This document shows, piece after piece, positions 43,701-53,702 of a stretch of 64,000 bases of DNA. The notes under the pieces were generated by a model that was not told the origin of the DNA, searched no databases, and saw nothing but the letters and a program-made list of their open reading frames with translations. A program made the translations under genes and the position numbers. The stretch comes from Plazaster borealis (lineage: Eukaryota; Echinodermata; Asteroidea; Forcipulatida; Labidiasteridae): positions 6,107,127-6,171,126 of the forward strand of contig CM037464.1 of assembly GCA_021014325.1 (NCBI GenBank), read 5' to 3'. How positions within the stretch are numbered: the first letter of the stretch is position 1; every line of letters starts with the position of its first letter.

Positions 43701-45154
43701 AGGCCGAAGGTTCTGTACTAGGATTGGTAGTGCATGTAAAAGAACCCTGAACACTTATCTTGGAAGAGTAGGGGTTAATCCGGTGTTTCTGGTTCATTGC
43801 GAGCACCCTTGTTTACAGGTTTCCTCAGGCTTTCCAAGCTACAGTGATTAAGTTCACTTATGAGCCATCCTTGGTTCCATCACCAGAAATATTTAAAAAT
43901 AATATCAAACTCGTGTTCTAATGCAGAGTTATGGGAGTGCGGGCTTGAAACCTGTTCTTAAAACTTTCCTTTTTTGTTTTATATATATCAGACTAACATG
44001 GCTATCCTCATCAATATCAATTATTTTGTTGTACTGTAATTCCACCCAAGGGAAGAAGAAAAAGGATTTACCCTGTCAGACTGAGCCATTCCAGGCTATG
44101 ATTGGACAACTTAGCAATAATCAGCTGCAAGCAGAGACTCTCACTCAGTTGAACGTTATCAAGAAACTTCTGGTCTTGCAGGATTTTACAAGAGCCAGAC
44201 TGAAACTGACAGACCTGAGAGAAAAATCTATGAGTACCTCAAAGTCAGGTTAGTTTATGGTTATTTATATAATTTTTTTGTCAATGTAATCCTGATTTAA
44301 AGGCAACAACAAAAGTTACATGTGAAAGTTTCAGCTGAATACAGTGTCTAAAATAGAATCCCTCCACATTTAGCGAGGTGACAGCGGGTAATAATAATGA
44401 TACGCAGTTCTTATATAGCGCTTTGTACTCCCGATGGATGTCTCCAAGCGCTCAGTATTTTTCCTACAAGGTAAGTGGAGTTACATGTTGAAGTATGAGA
44501 CCTATTCCTTTGCATAGCACCATGTAATGGTTTACAAGGTGCTGTGGCGCAATATGCAGCCAATCAAACAAGGAACACCGGGGCGAACCCCTTCTCTTTA
44601 CGATAAGTGCACTGGGTTCTTTTACGTGCATTACACAACACACGGGACTTACGGCTTAACGTCCCATCCGAAGGACGAAGCATGTGGTTCAGTGTCTTGC
44701 TTAAGGACACAAGTGTCACGACTGGGATTCGAACCCACACTCTGCTGATCAGAAACACCAGAGCTTGAGTTCGATGTTCTTATCCACTCGTCCACGACCA
44801 ACTGCATCTCTGGTTGCAGCATACATGAATGGACACCAACCCTCAGATTCAAATGTTTTTTGGGTGAACAATTATCCAAACCATATTATTTCGAAGGGAA
44901 TCTTTTCTCAAAATAATTTGTACTTTTAACAGCCGCAGTGCTTCTCACCAATTAAGTTTTTATTGTTGGAGTATTTACCAATCTATGAACCTACTACCTT
45001 AAAAAGTGTTTCAATATCAACATGTTGCGGCAAAGCTGAGTGCTGACTAATGCATTATTTTGACATTTTCATTTCATTTGCAGAAAATATTTCAATGTTT
45101 TCAACATTAGCAGAGTACTGGATGAATGACATACATACAGCCACACTCCGTTGA
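40793..45154 (+). CDS. ERICH1: ERICH1 (glutamate-rich protein 1) orthologue
   Basis: Five coding exons: 40793-40829, 41538-41786, 42895-43323, 44051-44248 and 45084-45154 (TGA). They total 327 residues; human is about 440. All introns are phase 1. The N-terminal FTAHVLDRLFPSE corresponds to the vertebrate VEKVLQRLFPP block and VYTAELPPDGL to LYTASGPPEG. The C-terminal blocks VKDFMESVWRVYCSDG, LTQLNVIKKLLVLQD and MFSTLAEYWMNDI align with FLKSTQEMY..DG, ILYHMKTLLLLQD and ISAFFSYWITHI. The middle is highly basic (RKRRRKRKRKRK and KKRRKRRAKKGK), suggesting nuclear or nucleolar location. It lacks the long Glu/Asp repeats that name the human protein and has only a short acidic EEADSNGDDEYD. Function is unknown in any species I know. 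Introns carry a foldback element, two SINEs and two MITEs. Confidence 0.88.
41800..42300. mobile_element. Foldback element with 9-bp target duplication in ERICH1 intron
   Basis: AGAGCGCAC occurs at 41791-41799 and 42301-42309. Between them the ends TAGTTGCGATAATCGTAACC mirror perfectly for about 60 bp, including CCTCCCGACGGTCGG and ACCGGAGGGTTACGAGTT. The interior (CATTCCAAGAACA / TGTTCTTGGAATG) also pairs. The 9-bp duplication suggests a Mutator-like group. The arms' near identity suggests a recent insertion, 14 bases past the donor at 41787. Confidence 0.88.
43402..43870 (+). repeat. tRNA-derived SINE, split by a MITE
   Basis: The head TGTCGTGGCTGAGCGGTTAAG at the left stops at 43442. SINE sequence resumes at 43639 with GTCGTGGCACTTCTGTCC, GTCCTTCGGATGGGACATTAGG and AAAAGAACCCTGAACACTTATC (tail type 2). 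The B-box was lost around the insertion. Confidence 0.75.
43443..43638. repeat. GGGCCCAATTTCATAG MITE nested in a SINE
   Basis: GTGCCCAATTTCATAGAGCTCC mirrors CAGCTCTATGAAATTGGGCCC. The interior has GGATACCAGTCATAAATAG. It is younger than the SINE it interrupts. Confidence 0.78.
44297..45002. mobile_element. TTAA-flanked MITE, GTAGG subfamily, containing a SINE
   Basis: TTAAAGGCAACAACAAAAG at the left; CCAATCTATGAACCTACTACCTTAA at the right. Interior parts match 32705-33136 (TTCAGCTGAATACAGTGTCT). A SINE in reverse orientation (44395-44805) divides it. It fills most of the last ERICH1 intron. Confidence 0.7.
44395..44805 (-). repeat. tRNA-derived SINE, tail type 2, nested in a MITE
   Basis: On the - strand: GTCGTGGACGAGTGGATAAG (A-box), GGTTCGAATCCCAG (B-box), CGTCCTTCGGATGGGACGTTA and AAAGAACCCAGTGCACTTATC. 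The 3' tail GCGCTATATAAGAACTGCG ends in an ATT run. Confidence 0.82.
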
Positions 45155-45378
45155 GAATATGTGTGAGGAACAGTCAGGAAATGTGAAACTCTTGAATTAT
45201 TCCAGCTGCATCCTGACTCAACCAAAGATCCGCCACATCCCAACTCTGGTTATTCCAAGATCTTGTTGGAGCGTCCACATGTATTCAGAGTAAACAGGCA
45301 TTCCAGGTTAGACTCTTAACCCTCGAGCTACATAGCCAGACTCTGTCAGTGGAGGGCCCATCTTCTTTGATTTTTTTT

Positions 45379-45590
45379 ATGAGAGATTGCCTAACTTCAC
45401 AAGGCCGGACGGTAACTTCAAGGTGAGGGCTACACTTAACCGATTTGGGCTATCGACCCAAATCAACTGCCACCAGGGGCAGGTTGCCACCTACTACTGG
45501 GGCTGAAACAGGTTTACCCCCTTCACAGTCCGTAAGGATGTAGGCATGTGTATCATCCACTAGGAGCATGGCTGGTAGAGCAGAATAAGG
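45379..45590 (-). repeat. SINE tail, type 1, reverse strand
   Basis: On the - strand: GGATGATACACATGCCTACATCC to GTTAGGCAATCTCTCAT. The tRNA-like head is missing. Matches the tails at 14095-14300 and 350-575. Confidence 0.7.
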
Positions 45591-45602
45591 TCTTAAGACG
45601 AG

Positions 45603-45706
45603 GTCTTAAAGGGCCGTTTAAAACTGGCAGGGTCATGGCCGTGCAATAAAGGACCGAGCCTTCGCACGGCCACAACCCTTTCAGGTTTTAAACCGCCGTT
45701 TAAGAC
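45603..45706. repeat. Short palindrome
   Basis: GTCTTAAAGGGCCGTTTAAAA and CATGGCCGTGC pair with GCACGGCCACAACC and TTTTAAACCGCCGTTTAAGAC, giving an imperfect hairpin of about 100 bp adjoining the SINE tail. Confidence 0.6.
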
Positions 45707-46289
45707 TGAGTGAACACTCTTATAATTTATTCCCATGCATAAATACCTTTCCATTAATAACATCCAAAAACCTTTAAAAGTTGCGAACCCGCCTTGACTC
45801 TGCGTTGAAATTCTGTCCATGTTGAGCGCAAATTAGCTCCTCACGCTCTTCACCGTGTTTATGTCGCATGTTTAAACATGGCCATGTGATCTCCTCTCGA
45901 CCAATCAGAATGGATGAAATGTCCGAGGTATTTATGAATGAATAACTAATGAATTAACAGAAAGTATACCTGTTACGATCCCCTTTATATATTTGTTCAA
46001 TTTATTTCATTTAAAATATAATGCTCTCAGAGAATGCCCACAAAATCCAGGCCTTGCTCATGATGTGATATCACTGGGGAAATACAAACAAGGAACAGAA
46101 TCAAAACCTCTGAATTTCATAGTTACCATGGACAGCACATGCATATCTTAAGAGCTATCATTCTACAAGTAAAGTCACATGTAATACATCTTGAGCCAGG
46201 TACGATTGAACCTCTCACAGAGTCCATTCCCTTCAGGATGGTATGGTGTCATGTGACTCTTCCTCGTCCCGTATAACCTGCACAGCTCA

Positions 46290-47030
46290 TTATTTTATAT
46301 TTAAATTTTTAAAATTTTTATCTTTGTATCTTCGTATCTTAAAAACATCTTGACCAGGAGTAGTCCAGGGAAGTACAAAAGTTATAAAACTGTCATAAAA
46401 AGATGTGTCTTCCACAATCCCCTGGTCATAAAAAAACTAAATATATAAGAATACTATAAACATTATTACAAATAATTAGACACAATTTATCAAAAACAAA
46501 ACACTCCAGCAAGACAAACAGACAACAAAATAATATGCAGACAGTAAAACAACAAGCAAACACACACACAAAATACACAACGAACAAACAAGCAAACAGC
46601 CCAAACAAAACAAACAAGCAACACAAAACACAGGCAGGCAGACAAAGGGTGGACAGATAAACAAACAAAAACCACACCACGGGAAAATATCCGTTACAAA
46701 TAAGACTACAGACCATAAAAAAGCGAGAAAAAAGCTGAAAGAGCTACAAAAGAATTACAACATCAGAAGGCAGCTTTACATTACTTAAAAACTAGGTATA
46801 GAGTAGTAACATGACTATAAACTAAACATTATAAAAATGGTTGTATAAAAAAGTTCTAAAAACGTTAAAAGGCTGTGTAAACATTTTAGGGAATCTGACC
46901 ACCAGACCACAATACATAAATGCATCAACCCTGGGTTTAACATGATGGAAAGTAATTAATTTAAAGTGTCGAGAATTAACTTTGAAAAAAATTAAAACAC
47001 TAGACTTAAATTGCATGTTGGGAGTCACGA
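46290..47030. other. Insertion between integrase halves, rich in ACAA words
   Basis: 46498-46670 is a purine/C-rich low-complexity tract (AACAAACAAGCAAACAG etc.). Integrase-like reading is seen above 47030 and below 46290, so this roughly 740 bp is an insertion of unknown type. Boundaries approximate. Confidence 0.45.
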
Positions 47031-47460
47031 GAAGATTGTGTTGGACTCAAAGTTGGCGCATTGGTCTGAATGGAGTCTTGCCGGCATCCCGTGGTACAAA
47101 ATGAACTTTTCCTAGAGAGCCTTTGCTGTGGTTGCTGCAGTTTGGTCTCAGGTGGGCACAGCTACTGTCATCTTGGTGAAATAGTCGGTTATCACGAACA
47201 CATGCTCATAACCACCAGAGGACTGTTCTAGTGAGAGAAAATCTAAAGCTACTAACTCAAGTGTGCCGAAGTTTTGATCGATACCAGTGGGCTTTAACTT
47301 CTCTTTGCGTCTGCAATGAGCATCTCTGGCATGCAGCACACCACTCATGAATATTCGCTGACATCTTAGGCCAAAAGAATCTGACTGCCTCAAGGGTTCT
47401 GTCTGCTCCCAGGTGACCGGATTTATCATGGAGCTCTTGTAGCACATCCTGATGCATATT

Positions 47461-47988
47461 GGGTGCGTTCGATTAGCTTCCCCGTGTGTACCGGGATTTA
47501 CACTCGTGGTAGTCATAAAACGAGGCTAATCGAACGCTGCAGTGTTTTTATTTGGCACTCTGGGAAAATTAAGGTCAAGGTTGTTGCGTAGCAGCGCAAC
47601 TTAAACAAGTGTAAACAGACGTCGTCTGCTCAATTGGAAAATGTCGATGTCCGTGACGAAACAATTTAATTATATCATTCATAATTTGTACACACTCACC
47701 AACTGTTTGTTTTTCAGGAAATACAAAAATTTCCTTTCCATTTGCCATAATTATTTCAATCTGTGTATTAATTTGTAGTTTTTGTACTCGCGTCTAATTC
47801 AACTTGTCCCCCGCCATCTTGGTATGATACGCCTGCAGCCGGAAACTATGTCATTACACCCGGGCATCCACCAGAAACCCGCTCGCGAGCTGGGGCTGAC
47901 ACCAGGGCAGACATGAGTATCATGTGATGGCTAATTGAACGTTTTCGTGTAAGTTTTACTCACACGTGTAAGCTAATCGAATGCACCC
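47461..47988. mobile_element. MITE with 3-bp ATT duplication inside Gypsy integrase
   Basis: Ends GGGTGCGTTCGATTAGCTT and AAGCTAATCGAATGCACCC, inverted with one difference, flanked by ATT at 47458-47460 and 47989-47991. The host integrase frame is uninterrupted once the insert and one ATT are discounted. An inner inverted copy of the end motif (GAGGCTAATCGAACGC) lies near 47522. A 3-bp duplication fits a PIF/Harbinger- or CACTA-like mover, but this is not proven. Confidence 0.82.
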
Positions 47989-48664
47989 ATTATAAGGTAA
48001 CACCACCTGTCTCCTCTCCTCCAACTGTTTGGGATCTGTTGTTACCCGGTAGAGAATGTTTTCAGTAAGTTGCAGCTTCCGCCAATCAGACAGGATTCGC
48101 TTGGACAAGGGATCTAAACTTTGCTTGCCCTTCTGCACAAGGGCGTCTATTTTCTTCCATATAGGGTGGCCTGAAGTGGCGGTACTTTATGTTGAAGTTG
48201 AAGTCTTCTAACTCCGCCACCCACCGATGACCTGTTGCATTCAGCCTGGCGGAAGTAAGCACATACGTCAAGGGATTGTTCTGAGATGAGTAGTACAAGT
48301 AGTCTCGGAATTTATCCGTCACTGCCCATTTTAGTGCCATAAATTCTAGTTTTTCTCCGCCGGACTGAGTGTACGAGACCCATATGCAATGACTCGCATC
48401 TTCCCCTTCTGTCGTTGGTAAAGCACTGCACCCAGTCCATCATTAGATGCATCAGTGTGGACTATAAAAGGCTCTTCGTAGTCTGGAAAGGTCATGATTG
48501 GTGGAGCCACTAGGAAACCAAGGATCCTCTCCAGTATTTGTTGATGATGATCCTTCCAATCCACCTTCAGTTTGGATAGTTTCTGTCCAGGCTTTATCTT
48601 TGGGCTTGGGTTCCCCTTGGCTTTGGATTTCTGTGTACTTTGATCATCACTAGGTCAGGCCTGT

Positions 48665-49040
48665 AAAACACTTGCCGATAGAGGGTATTACTGCTCTTGG
48701 GCTCGGAGCAAGTTTTAATGTAGAGGGCGCTACGTCATCAAGAGACTGATTCTCCTTACAGTTAACGGATGCACTTGATAACGATGCATTAAGTTTGGCG
48801 TTTTAGCCTTCCAAAAAGGCTTAATTTAACTAGAAAACTTTCTTGATTGCCATGCACCATATGCGCCCTGTTATCCCATATTGATGTCTGCCCGTGATGA
48901 ACAACAGAGGGCGTACTAAGTGCGGAGAAGACCTTACACTCCCCCACACTGAAATCATAAACACAACACTGGATTTCAGGACGCTTTAGTTTGTAACTTA
49001 CCTAACAACCTGTTTCAACAGAACCTCGCTGTATTATGCA
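48665..49040. other. Retroelement-flanking sequence, possible LTR piece
   Basis: CCTTCCAAAAAGGCTTAATTTAAC and AAAACTTTCTTGATTGCCATGC near 48808-48870 recur at 53129-53200 in the same orientation. They sit on either side of the BEL pieces, so they may be LTR remnants. Ends cannot be fixed by eye. Confidence 0.4.
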
Positions 49041-49043
49041 CAA

Positions 49044-51830
49044 CTAGGGCATTTCAAAACACCCCCTGACACCTTGACATCGACACTCCTGACCCGACCG
49101 TCTCTGCTTTTGTACACAATCAATACCTTGCACATGGGCCATCTTTCCTCTGGGCAAGAGTTGATCTACCAAAAGAACAATGTCACCTACCTCTACATTT
49201 GTTCTCGGGGTGGTCCACTTGTGTCGTTTTTGAAGCAAAGGGAGATACTCCTTTCTCCAACGTGTCCAAAAGAGGGAAGCTAGGTATTGAACCTGGGGCC
49301 ATCTTTTCTCACTGTATGCTTTGACATTACCTACTGGTGCGACTGGACCTTTTCTCATCATCAGGAGATGGTTAGGAGTCAATGGCTCATTGTCGTATCC
49401 ACTTAGGGGCAGACCAGTCAGTGGCCTAGAATTCAGAATGTTCTCTACATGTACCTCGACCAGGAGTGTATTCAGAATGTCACCATTTAAGCTTTGTTCC
49501 TTGAGAACTCCATGGAGGATTTTTCTTACTGACCTTATCAGATGTTCCCAAACACCTCCAAAGTGGCTGGCTGAGGGAGGATTAAAATGCCACTCTACTC
49601 CCTTTTTGTGGAGAATGTCCTCCACCGTGTCCTGGTTCAATTGAGCCAGGGCCTCTCTCGATTTCTTCTCACCTGCAGTGAATTTTTTCCCATTGTCACT
49701 GAACATCTTCGAAGGCTCGCCTCGCCTTGCTACAAATCGCCTGTAAGCATTTATAACCGAATCAACATTTAAACTATAGGCAACCTCAAGGTGAACAGCC
49801 CTTGACGTCAAGCAAGTAAATATACAACCATACCTCTTGACTGTGGAGCGACCCTGCTTGACTCCTACGGGACTCCTACGGGACCAAAATAATCCACGCC
49901 AGTGAAAGTAAAGGGCTGTTTATCTGCTGTGACACGCTCTTTTAGCAGGGGTGCCATAACCTGTTCAGCTGGCCGAGCATTGTATTTTTTGCATCTAACA
50001 CAGTTTCTCAAGACCCTTCCCAATCGACTTACCCTTTCATATCAAAAATTTCTCCTGTCAAAGAGTGTTCAGCGTAGCTTTCCATCCACTGTGCCCACTG
50101 TTCTCGTGGTAGAAGCGCACAAGTCCTTTCACCACATCTCCATTGGGGGAGAGGATGATGGGATGCTGCATGTCATGGTCAATGCGGGCATGGTCCAACC
50201 TACCTCCGACTCTCAGTAACTTACCCAGAAGCACAGGGCTCAGGCTCTTAAGTCGCTTGTCTCTTTGCCAGCCTGCAAACGTACATCGTTGGTCACTTGA
50301 CAGTATCACTGTCTCACTCTCATTTAACTCTGATAGTTGCAAATTACCCTTTGTAACCGGTTGGTGTTTGGCCTTGGCTTGTCTGTTTTTGTTTTTTAGG
50401 TGTGTTTTTTTTTTCTCCTTGCGTGGCGGTTTTCATCGCACGTTCTGTAGCCTAAATTTCTTTTCCGATTGAACGTTAGTTTTTAGAGCATCTATCAAGA
50501 GTTTCAGCATGTCGGTGCTCCACTCTCATTATCATTCTTACATGGATGTATTTTCTCCGCTTTTTTTTACAATGGTCCACTCACAGGCCTGTATAAAGTT
50601 GGTGCCATATATGAGCGGATTTCAATGGGTTATACACAACGGCTTATAAAGCGCTGAAGTGCATTTATGAAAGAATCGGTTTCTAGGCTATGGCAAAACT
50701 CTAGATGTGGACTGCTCTGGTAGTAAGGCAGGTGAAAAGGCATCCATATTGCTTCACCTTACTACAAGCTCTCCTGACCACGAAGGGTCAACAAAAAATC
50801 AACACCTACATTGCTGAATGGTAGTGCTCCATGGGTTACTCGATTCTTGGGCAAGTCTGCCATCATTGAGTTTCAGGGGTTGCTTTCCTCTTCTTACAAA
50901 CTATGCAGCGGCAAAGAACACGCTTGACAGCAACACGTCCCTTTATGATCCAGTATCTCCGGCGAGGTTCAGCAAGGATCCTTTCAATCCAGAATGTCCA
51001 TACTGACAATGATATTGCTCAACGAAGAGGTCAGTTACTCAGTGTTTACTTGGCATTATTCATGGGTGTTTAGCCTGGTGTGGTATGTCGGCATTTGTTA
51101 GGCGTCCACCAACACAAGATTCCGCTGTCCGAGTATGGGGACAACTTTTAAAAGCAATTTCATTTCAGGTGCTCCATGTGGAAATAATTCTTCTGGGTGT
51201 GGCGAACAATTGCAGCTTTGGCATCCTGGTGTTCCTTAACTGACAGGGATTTGACAGACAGGTTATTCGTGTCAGTCAGCTTGAGAGCTCTCATGCGCAA
51301 CAGCTGTTTTGCACGGAGGATCCAAACAACTGCTCTCCAGTGCATACCACGATGAGTAGCGGGCATCAAGTTGCCAATAGGGTTGGGCATTAGTAGTGTA
51401 TACCTGTGGTTCCTTCTTAACTTCAGCATCCTTGGAGCTGGAGGGACTTGAAGTCTGGTTGAGTTGGCCAGGCATCTTCCTCCTTTAGTAGAAAGGGGGC
51501 CAATTGAACCAGCGATCGAATTCGACAAGTTGTTGGGCTTTCAAACCCCTTGAGACGTCATCTGCTGGGTTTGAAGCTGAGTCTACATACCTCCACTGGG
51601 TTGGGGAGGATTGATCGTGGATCATTGCGATTCGATTAGCAACAAAGGTCTGAAATTGTTTATCTTCATTTGCTCAGGTATTGCAGGACAATTATACTGT
51701 CGGACCAGAAGACAGACTCTGCAAACGGTATCTGCATGTGGTGCTTGATCATCTTGTCTATCTTCACAGACACGACTGCAGCGGTGAGCTCCAGTCGGGG
51801 TATAGTTGTCATATTTAGCGGTGCAAGCTT
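49044..51830 (-). mobile_element. BEL/Pao-type LTR retrotransposon fragment
   Basis: On the - strand: an RNase-H-region block with SNPADDVSRG (about 51560), an integrase zinc-binding region (50342-50058, HENSGHSGW), then the integrase core. The core runs from VDYFGP (about 49890), through SDNGKKF (about 49700) to FGGVWEHLIRSVRK (about 49560). The frame 49811-49044 is open through the core and the C-terminal domain (YLPLLQKRHKW, GDIVLLVD) typical of BEL/Pao. In-frame stops around 49870 and 50050, plus an unread stretch (50343-51150), make it defective. Confidence 0.85.
50343..51150. other. Unread stretch inside the BEL/Pao fragment
   Basis: No BEL pol motif could be read in any frame on the - strand. 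A short GCAGGTGAAAAGGC / CTTCACCTTACTAC imperfect hairpin lies near 50725-50765. It may be decayed pol or a small insertion. Confidence 0.35.
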
Positions 51831-51849
51831 GGCCTTGACTCTAAGCCTC

Positions 51850-52477
51850 TATGGCATGGACTGTGGTCTTCAATTCTGCACTTGAGACTTCTGTTGTACA
51901 TGTACTCTTGTAATTCTCCATGTCCAGTGGTAATCTCCAGAGGGTGTCCGCATCTGCATTGCTCTTTCCAGGGTGGTACTTTATGTTGAAGTTGAAGTCT
52001 GCATAACTCCGCCACCCACCAATGACCTGTTGCATTCAGCCTGGCGGAAGTAAGCACATACGTCAAGGGATTGTTCTCGGATGAGTAGTACAAGTAGTCT
52101 CGGAATTTATCCGTCACTGCCCATTTTAGTGCCATAAATTCCAGTTTCCCAGAAGATGATAGTTTTTCTCTGCCGGACTGAGTGTATGAGACCCATATGC
52201 AATGACTTGCATCTTCCCCTTCTGTCGTTGGTAAAGCACTGCACCCAGTCCATCATTAGATGCATCAGTGTGGACTATAAAAGGCTCATTGTAGTCTGGA
52301 AAGGCCATGATTGGTGGTGCCACTTGGAAACCAAGGATCCTCTCCAGTATCTGTTGATGATGATCCTTCCAATCCACCTTCAGTTTAGATAGTTTCTGTC
52401 CAGGCTTTATCTTTGGGCTTGGGTTCCCCTTGGCTTTGGATTTCTGTGTACTGTGATCATCACTAGGTCAGGCCTGT
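51850..52477 (-). mobile_element. Second copy of the Gypsy RT/RNase H segment
   Basis: HTDASNDGLGAVLYQ (about 52270) and EFMALKWAVTDKFRDYL (52135) repeat 48086-48564 with few changes. Both copies stop resembling each other right after AGGTCAGGCCTGT (48664 and 52477). At 51980-52020 this copy has a small frame-breaking difference relative to the first. Confidence 0.82.
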
Positions 52478-52540
52478 GAAATCTCTGCTTTTAAGCGGAT
52501 ATCCGCTTTTTCATTGACCGTGCAGATTTGTTTACTTCCA

Positions 52541-52917
52541 CTTAGAGGCATCGTACACGTTTGGTAATTACTCAAAATATTTATTAGCATAAAAACTTAC
52601 TTGGTAATGAGCAACAAAGAGCTGTTGATAGTATAAAACATTGTGAGAAACGACTCCCTCTGAAGTAACGTAGTTTTTGAGAAAGAGGTAATTTCTCACA
52701 AAAATAATAAAAACTTCTTGCAAGAAGTTTTTATTCCTAAACTGAAAGCACACATATTTGTACAACAAGGGTGTTTTTTCTTGCATCATTTTCTTGCAAC
52801 TTCGATGACCAATTGAGCCCAAATTTTTACAGGCTTGTTATTTTATGCATATGTTGGGATACACCAAGTGAGAACACTGGTCTTTGACAATTACCAAACA
52901 TGTATGATGCCTGTAAG
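52541..52917. mobile_element. TTAA-type MITE with decayed ends
   Basis: CTTAGAGGCATCGTACACG to CATGTATGATGCCTGTAAG. The interior is near-identical to the reverse of 33231-33587. Both TTAA ends carry substitutions. Confidence 0.75.
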
Positions 52918-53116
52918 AAAAAATAGACGATGATAATGTACATACAGCGGCAGCTCGCAATGTGAATGGGCAGTAAAATTGGCTGTTGACAGTTAATGTC
53001 AATATTCATGAGAACGTTGTGGTCTTTGCAGCCATTCGTGAGTTGGTAAAACATACACTGTGGATACCGCAGATACAGCACATGCATGTGCAGGCCTTGA
53101 AATGAGGCTATTAAAA

Positions 53117-53225
53117 AAAAATGCAACTCCTTGCCTTCAAAAAAAGCTTAATTTAACAAGAAAACTTTCTTGATTGCCATGCGCCATATGCACGCTATTA
53201 TCCCTGTACTGGCGTATGGGGGCCA
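53117..53225. repeat. Repeat shared with 48797-48890, possible LTR piece
   Basis: AAGCTTAATTTAACAAGAAAAC and TTCTTGATTGCCATGCGCCATATG match the sequence near 48815-48870. Confidence 0.5.
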
Positions 53226-53394
53226 GTTAGTGTCAACCATTCAACAAAGAACACGGCCAAAGGTCTGAGCTTCGGGTTGCTATCTTTTATTTACGGTGAA
53301 CTGTAACATGAAACAAAGAAACACAATTCTAACTAACTTGTAATAAAACGTAAACAATAATAATATGAGATTTGTTGTATTTAGAGAAAACACG

Positions 53395-53585
53395 AGCACG
53401 TTTTGTAATAATAATAATAAATACAAATAATAATAATAACAAATAATTCAATAATTCAATAAAAAAATAACAATAATAACAAATAAATCCATACAAAAAA
53501 TAGAAAATAAAATAAACAAATAATAATAATAGATGTTAAATTTGCATCAGGGATAAAGAATATTCAATTATGTTTTACCCATGTG
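53395..53585. repeat. (AAT)n low-complexity tract plus half copy of the 19340 element
   Basis: 53405-53530 is dominated by AATAATAAT and AACAATAAT. It runs into AATAGATGTTAAATTTGCATC and GGATAAAGAATATT (53529-53570), which match the reversed right end of 19340-19803. Confidence 0.65.
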
Positions 53586-53702
53586 TTGACAAACATAAAT
53601 GCCTGCAGAGATTAATCTTGTTCTTTAGTTATCGCTTAGACAATCATGAACCACACACTGAAAAACACAGGTGGTTTTGTTTGATGGTAAGTGGCTGAAA
53701 AA

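Larger units (their letters stand above)
46190..48664 (-). mobile_element. Gypsy-type LTR retrotransposon fragment (RT end, RNase H, integrase)
   Basis: Read on the - strand: an RT end with HTDASNDGLGAVLYQ (about 48470) and then RNase H with EFMALKWAVTDKFRDYL (48340) and VAELEDFNFNIKYR. The integrase N-terminal follows (48138-47956), then its zinc-binding HLGADRTLEA...C..C block (47457-47257), the core VITDYFTKMTVAVP (47180) and, past an insertion, [14 protein letters not shown] (46220). Stops, a 528-bp MITE (47461-47988) and a low-complexity insert (46290-47030) break it. A pseudogene-grade remnant. Confidence 0.85.

Noticed and set aside
46426..46716. Three overlapping - strand frames of Cys/Leu/Phe-rich protein resembling membrane proteins
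   Set aside because: They arise from an ACAA/CAAA low-complexity tract read in reverse; all three frames are open for that reason and none has splice or homology support.
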